From: CAG-791 sp002394525
GTDB lineage: Bacteria; Bacillota; Clostridia; Lachnospirales; Lachnospiraceae
NCBI GenBank assembly: GCA_946536955.1
Contig: CAMNFJ010000056.1
Span: 1 to 16,187, forward strand
DNA length: 16,187 bases
Direction of reading: 5' to 3'
In this document: positions 1 through 6,506 of the stretch, one piece after another
How positions within the stretch are numbered: position 1 is the first letter of the stretch
Layout: the number at the start of each line of letters is the position of its first letter
Program-made: the position numbers and the translations under genes
The notes under the pieces: generated by a model
Told to the model about the DNA's origin: nothing
Database searches by the model: none
The model's input: only the letters and a program-made list of their open reading frames with translations

Positions 1-177
1 TTCATTGAAGCGGATGGGGGTTACTACCTCGACTCCTTCGTGAAACAACCCTGGGAACCGGAGGGGACTTCTGGCACTGCGGCCGGATTCGATGTATACT
101 ATACGAGAATGACCGGCTCACCTGCCGGCAGACAACAAACATCCTGCATCCAGGCATCAGAGGAGTTATACTCATGA
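1..177 (+). CDS. C-terminal part of an unidentified protein (cut by window start)
   Basis: Frame 1 is open from the first base to a TGA at 175-177 and is the only plus-strand frame without an early stop. It encodes 58 residues beginning FIEADGGYYLDSFVKQPWEP, rich in Tyr, Gly and Trp, with no domain I recognise. The first half uses codons like the neighbouring genes; the second half is less convincing, so the true end is uncertain. The stop overlaps the start of the next gene in an ATGA arrangement, which suggests translational coupling and one operon with the zinc-ribbon protein. The evidence is an open frame and the overlap only; it could be a chance open frame. Confidence 0.45.
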   Translation, partial: FIEADGGYYLDSFVKQPWEPEGTSGTAAGFDVYYTRMTGSPAGRQQTSCIQASEELYS

Positions 178-986
178 AGGTCAAATGTTCCTATTGCGGC
201 CAGTACTACGATGACAATATCCCGCAGTGCCCCAACTGCGGGTCGCCCAACGACCACCTGCACCGGACCTCCGACGCGGTCCCAAAGACCATCGAGGAAC
301 TCAAACAGTACTGCGAGGAAAACGGCTTCACACCTGAGCGCACCCGCTTCTTTATCGGAGAGGATTATAAAAAGCCCCGCGCCTTCGGCATTTACAAGGA
401 CGACGAGGGGGAGTTTGTAGTCTACAAAAACAAGGCTGACGGGTCCCGCGCCGTGCGCTACCGCGGCAAGGACGAGGCCTATGCGGTCAATGAGCTCTAT
501 GAGCGCCTGCAGAGCGAGATCCTCAACCAGAAAGCCCACTACGTCGAGCGCCAGAAGGAAAAGGCCGTGAAGACGGTCAGAAAAAAGCAGAACAGCGGCA
601 TTTTCCGCGCCGTGATCTACTGCGTCATCGCCGTGGTCGGCACCAATATCTTTTTGCACGCGGTGTCCAACAAGTTCAAAAACGGCTACTACCACTACAA
701 CGACACCTACTATTACAGCCTGGATGACAACTGGTATTATTTTGACACCGATCACAATGACTGGTATCCGGCCTCCGGCACTCCCGAAGACCTGACACAG
801 AACGCGGACGAATTCTACAAGTCGGATTATTATGACGACAATTCCGGCACGACAGATTTCTCCAGGACCGATTTCTACTCCGACTGGGAGGAGGCCCACA
901 GGAGCGACAATGATTCCGACAGCGATTCCGACTGGGATTCCTCCGATTGGGATTCCTCAGACACGGACTGGGATTCCGACTGGTGA
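174..986 (+). CDS. Zinc-ribbon, single-pass membrane protein with Asp/Ser/Trp tail
   Basis: 270 residues. The N-terminus is a zinc ribbon with two CxxC knuckles (C5, C8 and C19, C22; CSYCGQ and CPNCGS). A charged, probably cytosolic region follows to about residue 138. One membrane helix lies at about 143-164, preceded by basic residues (RKKQNSG). The outside part is rich in Tyr, Asp and Trp (for example NGYYHYNDTYYYSLDDNWYY) and ends in repeats of the type DSDWDSS over residues 246-270. The ATG at 174 has a GAGGAG ribosome site 8-9 bases upstream and overlaps the preceding stop. Zinc-ribbon membrane proteins of this build are common in clostridia and mostly uncharacterised; I infer a membrane-anchored protein with its ribbon inside and an acidic tail outside. 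No catalytic motif is visible, and the function is unknown. Confidence 0.85.
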   Translation: MKVKCSYCGQYYDDNIPQCPNCGSPNDHLHRTSDAVPKTIEELKQYCEENGFTPERTRFFIGEDYKKPRAFGIYKDDEGEFVVYKNKADGSRAVRYRGKDEAYAVNELYERLQSEILNQKAHYVERQKEKAVKTVRKKQNSGIFRAVIYCVIAVVGTNIFLHAVSNKFKNGYYHYNDTYYYSLDDNWYYFDTDHNDWYPASGTPEDLTQNADEFYKSDYYDDNSGTTDFSRTDFYSDWEEAHRSDNDSDSDSDWDSSDWDSSDTDWDSDW

Positions 987-1153
987 CCATCCCGGGTATC
1001 CCGCAGCCGGCGTCATGGATATGACGCGCCGGACATAAAAAATGCCTGACTGAATCTGACGCAGCTCCAACAGGTCGAATAACAGGCAGAAAAAACGGGC
1101 CCGCAAGAGGTTCGACTGCCGGACGGGGAAATCCAGCAGGCAGTATAACAGGC
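987..1153. other. Intergenic stretch with a bulged hairpin and a short direct repeat
   Basis: No gene is supported here. A hairpin pairs 1007-1016 with 1021-1032 (CCGGCGTCAT against ATGACGCGCCGG, two-base bulge, loop GGAT), but no T-run follows on the plus strand, so it is not a typical terminator. The ten bases ATAACAGGCA occur at 1079-1088 and 1145-1154, each followed by a run of A and then a GC-rich stretch, a 66-base spacing. A minus-strand open frame crosses this region but contains only repeat translation. Confidence 0.4.
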
Positions 1154-1225
1154 AAAAAAACACCGGGGAGCATGCGCCTGACAGCCTTCCTTTTGCTGTC
1201 AGATGTATGCTCCCCGATGTTTTTG
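1154..1225 (+). terminator. Strong intrinsic terminator after the zinc-ribbon gene
   Basis: Two 22-base arms, 1164-1185 and 1195-1216, pair with three mismatched positions around a 9-base loop (CTTCCTTTT). The 3' side runs into ATGTTTTTG and the 5' side is preceded by seven A (1154-1160), so it could work in both directions. It lies 178 bp after the stop of the upstream plus-strand gene, with no other terminator between. Confidence 0.8.
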
Positions 1226-1237
1226 TTTTCACTCTTA

Positions 1238-1382
1238 CCGACAATGCCGGAGCGCGAAGTGCTCAGGCATCGCAAAAGAGAAATTCGTGAAGACGATTTC
1301 TCTTTTGCATCAGATGGAGGTTTGTGCTCCGTCACAAACCTCCGGAGTGAAAAAAACGCTATCGAGCGTTTTTTTCACTCTT
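1238..1382. repeat. Tandem hairpin-rich repeat, unit 1 (145 bp)
   Basis: The unit holds four successive inverted repeats. (1) 1244-1255 with 1259-1270, loop GAA, 11 of 12 pairs counting one G-T. (2) GCAAAAGAGAAAT at 1272-1284 with its complement about 11 bases on. (3) GGAGGTTTGTG with CACAAACCTCC around CTCCGT, about 1317-1344. (4) GAGTGAAAAAAACGCT at 1345-1360 with its perfect complement at 1365-1380, loop ATCG. Unit 2 follows directly. A fragment of the final right arm (TTTTCACTCTT, 1226-1236) sits just before the unit, as if another hairpin once bounded it. The fourth hairpin, with A-run and T-run, would also terminate transcription in either direction. No open frame here looks real. Confidence 0.85.
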
Positions 1383-1528
1383 CCGACAATGCCGGAGCAC
1401 GAAGTGCGCAGGCATCGCAAAAGAGAAATTCGTGAAGACGATTTCTCTTTTGCATCAGATGGAGGTTTGTGCCCCGTCACAAACCTCCGGAGTGAAAAAT
1501 CTTGTATCGACAAGATTTTTCACTCTTC
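1383..1528. repeat. Tandem hairpin-rich repeat, unit 2
   Basis: Positions 1383-1499 match unit 1 (1238-1354) with three substitutions in 117 bases by eye. The same four inverted repeats are present. The last hairpin differs: GAGTGAAAAATCTTGT (1490-1505) pairs perfectly with 1510-1525 around the same ATCG loop, but five of the six inner stem bases differ from unit 1 on both arms. The end overlaps the stop codon of the PAP2 gene. Confidence 0.85.
1490..1525 (-). terminator. Terminator hairpin overlapping the PAP2 stop codon
   Basis: Read on the minus strand, the 16-bp perfect stem begins within the last codons of the PAP2 gene (TGA at 1522-1520) and its 3' arm contains the run ATTTTT. The hairpin is the last part of repeat unit 2, so the repeat appears to supply the terminator for the three-gene envelope operon. 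The equivalent hairpin of unit 1 (1345-1380) is a second stop further downstream. Confidence 0.6.
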
Positions 1529-2095
1529 GGCCATTTCCTCCGCTTCAGCCGCTTCCTCCTCTTTCCTGCGGCGCAGTGCCTGTTCCCCTGTCACGGCCAG
1601 GAAGGCAAAGAGGGTGCCCGCCAGGACTCCCCCGATGATATCCGATGGGAAGTGGACGTAGAGGTACATGCGGGAGAAGGCGATCAGGACTGCCAGGACC
1701 ATGGCCGGGATCCCGATGCGCCGGTCATCCCACAGGAGGATCAGGGCGGAGCATATGCCGGCCATGGTATGGCCGGAGGGGAAGGAATAATCCTTCGGGA
1801 TCCGGATCAGCATTTCGATATCATTCCTGATCCAGCAGGGGCGGGGCCTGGCGACCATGTTCTTGATCAGGACCAGGCCGATCACGAGGCAGAAGATCAG
1901 GCCGGCTGTCATCAGGATGCCGCATCTTCTCTTCGGCTTCCACAGAAGGAAGATGACTGCCAGGATGATCCATATGAGCCCCGCCTCACCCAGAAAGGTG
2001 ATTTTGGGCATGAGCCAGTCCAGCCATCCGCAGCGCAGGTTGGCCTGGATCCAGTCCAGTATCTGAAAGTCCAGTCTCTGTATCGCTTCAAACAT
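1520..2095 (-). CDS. PAP2-family membrane phosphatase
   Basis: 191 residues, an integral membrane protein with all three signature motifs of the PAP2/acid phosphatase superfamily: KX6RP (K78 to P86, KNMVARPRP), PSGH (106-109) and SRX5HX3D (S141, R142, H148, D152). H109 and H148 would be the catalytic histidines. Family members remove a phosphate from lipid pyrophosphates or phosphatidic acid; undecaprenyl pyrophosphate recycling is a plausible role but is not shown by the sequence. There are about five to six hydrophobic helices and a charged, Glu-rich C-terminal tail. The ATG at 2095 lies inside the end of the upstream gene (8-bp overlap) with a GAGGAG site before it, so it is the last gene of a coupled three-gene operon. 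Its 3' end runs into a terminator hairpin. Confidence 0.93.
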   Translation of the reverse strand: MFEAIQRLDFQILDWIQANLRCGWLDWLMPKITFLGEAGLIWIILAVIFLLWKPKRRCGILMTAGLIFCLVIGLVLIKNMVARPRPCWIRNDIEMLIRIPKDYSFPSGHTMAGICSALILLWDDRRIGIPAMVLAVLIAFSRMYLYVHFPSDIIGGVLAGTLFAFLAVTGEQALRRRKEEEAAEAEEMAEE

Positions 2096-2588
2096 TTAGA
2101 ATTTTCTCCTCTTCCGTCTGTTCCTTTTCCATCTGCCTGCGGAACATGCGCTCCGCGGTCTTACAGGACATAATATAGGAAACCAGGCCGATCAGCAAGA
2201 GGATCACGCCGACAACAGGGTAGACGATGACCAGGCGGTTGGTCGTCCCGTAGATCCTGAGGACGCCCTGGAAAATACAGCCGACCGTCAGGGTCGCGAT
2301 GCCCGCGTTCCAGGTGTGGATGGACAGGGTGCCCGGCAGGCGGAAGAGGCTGCCGTCCTTCTGCCTTTTTGCGGACAGAGCCGCGGCCAGAAAGGGGACC
2401 GCTCCGAGGACCAGGGGGACCGCGAAGGCGTAGATCATGTAAAAGGAATAGACGCCGTGGCTGAAGACCTCATAGATGGCCCCAAAGAGGATGCAGAAGA
2501 CCGAGGCCGCCAGGCACAGAAATGCAGTTTCCGTCAGCTTATCCGCGTAGCGCACTGCCTTTTCTTTATCCGATGTAAACAATATCAC
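2088..2588 (-). CDS. Four-helix membrane protein of unknown function
   Basis: 166 residues with predicted membrane helices at about 21-43, 50-72, 92-112 and 118-140, and a charged C-terminal tail (RRQMEKEQTEEEK). I recognise no family motif. The frame opens with GTG at 2588, directly after a GGGAGGTGA site and with no spacing; a TTG at 2582, two codons in, stands at a better distance from the same site and may be the true start. Either start lies within the last codons of the glycosidase gene, whose stop is at 2566, and the stop overlaps the PAP2 start. This tight overlap with two envelope genes suggests a partner of the same membrane process. No catalytic residues are evident. Confidence 0.8.
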   Translation of the reverse strand: MILFTSDKEKAVRYADKLTETAFLCLAASVFCILFGAIYEVFSHGVYSFYMIYAFAVPLVLGAVPFLAAALSAKRQKDGSLFRLPGTLSIHTWNAGIATLTVGCIFQGVLRIYGTTNRLVIVYPVVGVILLLIGLVSYIMSCKTAERMFRRQMEKEQTEEEKILNV

Positions 2589-3936
2589 TCACCTCCCTCT
2601 CTGTATCCCGGAAGCCGGATGTGGGGTTGTTGATGACCTCTCCCTGAAAGACCATAGTCGAGGATCCGCCGCCGTCCAGGTTGTAGGCGGTCTTAACGCC
2701 GAGCTCCTGCATGAAGGTCGCGAGCTCATAGAGGGAGAGCCCCTCGCTCTCGTCCGACCGTCCGTCGGAGACGACAAAGACATAGTGAAGATCATCGATC
2801 ATGCCGATCGCGGTCCGGGGGTTGCTGGCTTTTGCCTTGCCGACCTCCGTATCCAGAGAGATGGGGATCTCCCCGTCGACAAGCAGGCCGGGGCCGAAGG
2901 AAAAGGCCTGCCAGACGCCCTGGTCCACCAGTTCCTGCGCAGTCACGGTCGACGGGTCGACCACCTTCATGGTCCCGTCCCCGTAGATGCACAGAACATC
3001 ATTGGTACCCGCCTCCTCGCGGTAGACGACACCGTTGCGGATGACATATCCCCTTTCCTGCACGCCGTAGTAGTCTCCGTTGATGGCCAGGACCGCATCG
3101 TGGGCCGCCGCGATCTCCGAAGTGCTCTGGGTCACGTTTTTGCCATAGGTGTCATTGGCGAAGGCCGTCTTGAGATATTCCGCGGAGGTCAGCTGCACGT
3201 CCGCGACATGGATCGTCGTGTCATTGGTCGTGTATTCGGTGTAGGTGATCTTGATATTTTCGTCCTGGTATTCCTTTGAGCTTCCGGTGTTGTCCGTCGT
3301 CACCTCTGCCACGGAGGCCGCCGCCTCCTCTTCGTCAAAATTGCGGATGGTCGTCGTTGTCGCAGAGGAGCTGTTGCCGCCACCACCGGAACCGCCGGGG
3401 CCGTGCCCGCCGCCGGAGCCGCTGCCCGGTTTTTTCCTGTGCTTTCCAGACTTGGAACCACCCGATTTTGAGCTGTTCGATTCTGAACTCTCCGAGTCCG
3501 AACCCTCTGACCCGCTCTCGGTTGCGGCCTGTCCGCCGTCAGAGGATTTCGTGGCTCCTGAGGCCGCGTCGGCGGAATCCTGCGAGTTTTCAGACGATCC
3601 GGCCTTTTTCTCTGAACTGTCCCCGGTATTTTCCGATGACTCTGCCTTTTTCTCCGAACTGTCCCCGGTATTTTCCGATGGCTCTTCCTTTTTCTCTGAA
3701 GCGTTCTCTGCGGCATCTGAGGATCCTGCTGTATCCTCTGTCAGGTCCTCAGCGTCCTCATTTGTCCCTGTCTCGATCTTTGCCTGTCCCTGGGCCGCAG
3801 GCTGGATCACGGAGAGATTCATCTCCGTTGCGTCCGTCTGGTAGGCACTGGAAAAAACAAAGGTGTCCAGAGAGATAAAGGCCGTGAAGGCCACCAGGCA
3901 GGCCGTAAAGACCGCCGTCCATTTGTGCTTTTTCAT
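2566..3936 (-). CDS. Phosphodiester glycosidase (NAGPA) domain protein, membrane-anchored, with repetitive linker
   Basis: 456 residues. The N-terminus has a short basic stretch and one hydrophobic segment (about 7-31), a signal peptide or anchor. Residues about 55-195 are a low-complexity Ser/Glu/Gly linker that includes three 14-residue repeats of the type SEKKAESSENTGDS (81-122), a basic patch KHRKKP and a Gly-rich run. The C-terminal part (about 225-456) carries the NAGPA/DUF2233 signatures: INGDYYG (285-291), NPRTAIG (372-378), VVSDGR (388-393) and AYNLDGGGSSTMVF (417-430). Family members cleave phosphodiester-linked sugars, and bacterial homologues are tied to exopolysaccharide; the substrate here is unknown. 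A perfect AAGGAGGTGA site lies at 3955-3946, about 12 bases before the ATG, slightly far. It is the first gene of the overlapping envelope operon. I found no convincing promoter upstream. Confidence 0.88.
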   Translation of the reverse strand: MKKHKWTAVFTACLVAFTAFISLDTFVFSSAYQTDATEMNLSVIQPAAQGQAKIETGTNEDAEDLTEDTAGSSDAAENASEKKEEPSENTGDSSEKKAESSENTGDSSEKKAGSSENSQDSADAASGATKSSDGGQAATESGSEGSDSESSESNSSKSGGSKSGKHRKKPGSGSGGGHGPGGSGGGGNSSSATTTTIRNFDEEEAAASVAEVTTDNTGSSKEYQDENIKITYTEYTTNDTTIHVADVQLTSAEYLKTAFANDTYGKNVTQSTSEIAAAHDAVLAINGDYYGVQERGYVIRNGVVYREEAGTNDVLCIYGDGTMKVVDPSTVTAQELVDQGVWQAFSFGPGLLVDGEIPISLDTEVGKAKASNPRTAIGMIDDLHYVFVVSDGRSDESEGLSLYELATFMQELGVKTAYNLDGGGSSTMVFQGEVINNPTSGFRDTEREVSDIVYIG

Positions 3937-4033
3937 AGTGCTCTGTCACCTCCTTCGGTCATTCTTATCAAAAACGATCCCGTTGTGCGGAAAGCCCCGC
4001 GGGAGCCGGGCCGTTTATTGACCCTTTCAGACC

Positions 4034-4132
4034 ATGCCGCTCGTCAGAGCGGCAACGCAATGCGATCACAGGTGCCTGGGCCCGCGGCACAGGCACCGGA
4101 GAGAAAAAACGCTATCGAGCGTTTTTTCTCTC
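4034..4132. repeat. Divergent third member of the intergenic hairpin repeat
   Basis: This lies in the 358-bp gap between two minus-strand genes. It begins ATGCCG like the two units at 1238-1528, and has successive hairpins: GCCGCTC/GAGCGGC (4036-4042 with 4047-4053), GGTGCCTG/CAGGCACC (4071-4078 with 4090-4097) and finally GAGAGAAAAAACGCT (4099-4113) with its perfect complement at 4118-4132 around ATCG. The final hairpin core is the same as in unit 1, while the middle hairpins differ in sequence. The A-run and T-run make it a probable bidirectional terminator. The rest of the gap (3957-4033, 4133-4220) holds nothing I can name. Confidence 0.65.
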
Positions 4133-4220
4133 TTGTTTCTGACCAAAAGCTTAGCATCCGTAATTGAGAATAACCTTAGAGGATGACGGTTTTATCGATC
4201 AGGAAAAATATCAGCGCATG

Positions 4221-4264
4221 AAAAGTCCCCGGCCGCAGGAGATCTTTCTTTCCTGTGGCCGGGG
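4221..4264 (-). terminator. Intrinsic terminator after the second zinc-ribbon gene
   Basis: The arms 4227-4240 and 4251-4264 pair over 14 positions with one G-T (CCCCGGCCGCAGGA with TCCTGTGGCCGGGG). On the minus strand the stem is followed by ACTTTTC. It lies 30 bases beyond the stop codon at 4295. Confidence 0.75.
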
Positions 4265-4294
4265 ATTCAAATGCCGGGGCTAAGGCCTTTGTCT

Positions 4295-5572
4295 TTATTC
4301 TACATACTGAATATCGATAGACGGCATGGACACCTGCTTTCCCAGCAAGGTAGTAGATGTCGATGTCCCGTCCAGGATTCCAAAAACCGTAACATAGTCT
4401 CCCTGCAGGATTCTGCTCTGTCCCTCCTTGTAGACGATCGTGCACGCCCATTTGTCTCCGTTCCCGTCAGTAATAAAAACGGAAGTATAGAGCCCGAATG
4501 CGCCCTCGATGGTCTGGTCTACTGTTCCGGCGAGAACAGCATATCTGTTCTTATAGCTGTCCGGATTACGAAGTATATCTTCATAAGGGTAGTATTGGCA
4601 CAATGACTTGAATTCATCCTCGCTGATATTATTCTTCCCCCGGGAATTGGCGACCGCCTCTGTCAGAGTAAGAAACCCGGCCATCGATTCGTCCGTCGTT
4701 TCCTTCTGATAAGCTCTGGCATTCTCGCCATATGCAAATACCTGGCAGTTAAGAATATGTGTCCAATCCATATTGAATGGACCATCTGTCGTTTCACCGA
4801 CCGTGCCGAAAATCCCAAGCAGGTCTCCCTCCTTGAAATAATCCCTGTAATCGTAAACCGTTTCGAAGATCTGATAAGTAAAGCCCTCACCGATATCGGC
4901 TTTTATACAATCCTCCTCCACTTTATCAGCCTGTACCACGGTGTAGACGTTCTGCCCCGTCATATTGACAATATACCGGTCCAGGTCCGCCAATGTCACA
5001 TAAGCATATCCTCCGGATTCGAGAGCTGACCGGGGAATGGAGTAATCGATCGCATCAGGGCCTTTCCATGTCTCTCTGGCTTCTGTGGCAGAACCCTCTC
5101 CTTTTTCGTCATCATTTTTTGCTGTTTCCTGTGCATCCTGCCCATCCTGCAGATTTTCCTCATTCTGAGTACTCTGTTCCGCCTGTGTCTCAGCGGAAGC
5201 TCTTGCCTCAGACTCAGCAGTTTCCCGGTTCCCGGGCTCTGAGACGATGGAAGACAGGATCCCCAGTAACAGGAGTACTCCCGCCGCTCCCATTACTATT
5301 GAGAGGAGCCTTTTTTTCTTTTTCCTCTTTTTCCTGCTGCTTTTCCTGCGGGGCGCATTCAATTGTGTCTGCTGAAACTGTTGTCCCTGCATCGTTTCAT
5401 TTCTGAAGGTATTCTGACTCTGTGCGTAACCGGCATTGCTCCCCTGTGATGTATAAGCAGGGGAAGGAGGAGCAGCGGCAGGATCATTCGATTGCTGCAT
5501 CAGCGAACCGCCGCAATTAGGGCAGAACTTTGCAGGGCCCTCGATCGGGCTGTTACAATAAGGACAATTCAT
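4295..5572 (-). CDS. Zinc-ribbon membrane protein with a probable duplicated extracytoplasmic domain
   Basis: 425 residues. An N-terminal zinc ribbon (C3, C6, C17, C20: CPYC and CPNCG) is followed by a Gln/Asn/Pro-rich linker, a very basic run (RRKSSRKKRKKKKR, 75-88) and one membrane helix at about 89-110. A Glu/Gln/Ala-rich spacer (115-170) leads to a folded region of about 180-425. This region seems to contain two related stretches, near 190-282 and 343-425, each with strand-rich sequence ending in a pattern such as GDLLGIFGTV or GDYVTVFGIL. That resembles two OB-type barrels, but this is by eye only. The ribbon would be cytosolic and the C-terminal part outside. A GGGGGA ribosome site precedes the ATG by about ten bases. 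It appears to be a single-gene unit with its own promoter and terminator. The function is unknown. Confidence 0.85.
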   Translation of the reverse strand: MNCPYCNSPIEGPAKFCPNCGGSLMQQSNDPAAAPPSPAYTSQGSNAGYAQSQNTFRNETMQGQQFQQTQLNAPRRKSSRKKRKKKKRLLSIVMGAAGVLLLLGILSSIVSEPGNRETAESEARASAETQAEQSTQNEENLQDGQDAQETAKNDDEKGEGSATEARETWKGPDAIDYSIPRSALESGGYAYVTLADLDRYIVNMTGQNVYTVVQADKVEEDCIKADIGEGFTYQIFETVYDYRDYFKEGDLLGIFGTVGETTDGPFNMDWTHILNCQVFAYGENARAYQKETTDESMAGFLTLTEAVANSRGKNNISEDEFKSLCQYYPYEDILRNPDSYKNRYAVLAGTVDQTIEGAFGLYTSVFITDGNGDKWACTIVYKEGQSRILQGDYVTVFGILDGTSTSTTLLGKQVSMPSIDIQYVE

Positions 5573-5645
5573 CTTTTTATTCCCCCTTTCCTGTTTTGAC
5601 TGCAGACCGGTATTTTTTCAATGTAATATTCTTTCAATCAAAAAT

Positions 5646-5654
5646 ATTGTAGCA
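5646..5654 (-). promoter_or_regulatory. Candidate extended -10 promoter for the second zinc-ribbon gene
   Basis: On the minus strand TGC-TACAAT (5654-5646) fits an extended -10 element, about 75 bases upstream of the ATG at 5572, in an AT-rich stretch (about 5610-5670) unlike the surroundings. No good -35 is visible. A small inverted repeat CCACC-AAAAG-GGTGG lies upstream near 5677-5691. The remainder of the 328-bp gap up to 5810 shows no gene. Confidence 0.4.
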
Positions 5655-5810
5655 ATTTTTCATTTTTTCCGTTCCCACCAAAAGGGTGGAATTACCCTCC
5701 TGTTTTTCCCGCGCCTTTCCCGCTGATGATCAGAAAATACTCAAGGCTCCCCCGCGAGTCTTGCGCGCATATCCCACGACTGTAGTCACGGCTATTGAGC
5801 AATGAAGAAT

Positions 5811-5841
5811 AAAAAAAAGCCGCCGCGGTTCAACGCGGCGG
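5811..5841 (-). terminator. Intrinsic terminator of the kinase-like/SEC-C/HTH cluster
   Basis: CCGCCGCG (5820-5827) and CGCGGCGG (5834-5841) form a perfect 8-bp stem with loop GTTCAA. On the minus strand it is followed almost directly by eight T (5818-5811). It lies 60 bases beyond the stop at 5901. Confidence 0.9.
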
Positions 5842-5900
5842 GCCAGAAACACTCTGATATCATCCAAATTTATACTATATTCTATTACTTCTATTACAGG

Positions 5901-6362
5901 TCAGGAATCGGCTTCCTCCGCCCCCTTCAGCATGCCCTGTCCGTTTTTTCTGAGCATGCGGTTTACATCAGCGGGCTCGTACCTGCCGGAATTGACGGCC
6001 ACGATCAGGACGGCGTCCCTGGGGAATCTGGCATAGAGGGGAGACATCCCGTAGATCTTCAGGGCCCGCTGGGTCTCCTCCAGGGTGAAGCGGCCGGCGA
6101 GGCACATCTTGATGATGACGTCCCTCTGCCTGGTATGCTTTTCGCCGGAGACCAGTTTGTATCCGTAGCCCTCTGAAATATCGGACCGCAGAAAGATCTC
6201 CTGCAGGCGGAAGCCGTTTTTCCGGACTGTTTCCCGCATGAAGTCCCCGAAGGGGTTCTTGCCGGTCAGCAGCTCGTCCTTCTGTCCGTCCAGATAGTCT
6301 CCCACCTGCTCAGGTGAGCTCTTTTTCAAAATACTGGTCAGTGTATTTGTCGTTTTTTCCAT
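5901..6362 (-). CDS. Small HTH (Cro/C1-like) protein, hypothetical
   Basis: 153 residues from the ATG at 6362. The frame also allows a TTG at 6371, but that overlaps the AGGGAG ribosome site, which sits nine bases before the ATG, so the ATG is preferred. The middle (about 45-125) fits a family of small clostridial proteins with a degenerate helix-turn-helix: a segment like LQEIFLRSDISEGYGYKLVSG (53-73), then FTLEETQRALKIYGMSPLY (92-110) and RFPRDAVLIVAVN (112-124). From memory, related proteins often stand near Ser/Thr protein kinases or forkhead-associated proteins; none is present here. DNA binding is possible but the recognition helix is not obvious. It is the last gene of a minus-strand cluster, with a 144-bp gap upstream and a clear terminator downstream. 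Confidence 0.72.
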   Translation of the reverse strand: MEKTTNTLTSILKKSSPEQVGDYLDGQKDELLTGKNPFGDFMRETVRKNGFRLQEIFLRSDISEGYGYKLVSGEKHTRQRDVIIKMCLAGRFTLEETQRALKIYGMSPLYARFPRDAVLIVAVNSGRYEPADVNRMLRKNGQGMLKGAEEADS

Positions 6363-6506
6363 TCGGATCAACTCCCTGATTTATCTCTGGCCGGGGCAGA
6401 TCTTTTCCTGTCTTTTCCTGTCTGAGCCCTGCCGGCCGGTTTCTCCAGCTTCCCGCCGGCTGCGGGGTTTGTCTGCGGATCTTCCACTGCCGGAAGGGTT
6501 CTTCAC

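Noticed and set aside
99..899. 266-residue open frame on the minus strand
   Set aside because: Antisense to the zinc-ribbon gene; Val/Ile-rich translation without motifs, a shadow of GC-rich codons.
957..1335. Minus-strand frames with repeated FFCLL segments
   Set aside because: They cross a terminator and repeat unit; the repeated residues come from the 66-base-spaced direct repeat, and there is no ribosome site.
5573..5810. Possible riboswitch or small RNA before the second zinc-ribbon gene
   Set aside because: Only one short inverted repeat is visible and no known riboswitch core could be recognised.
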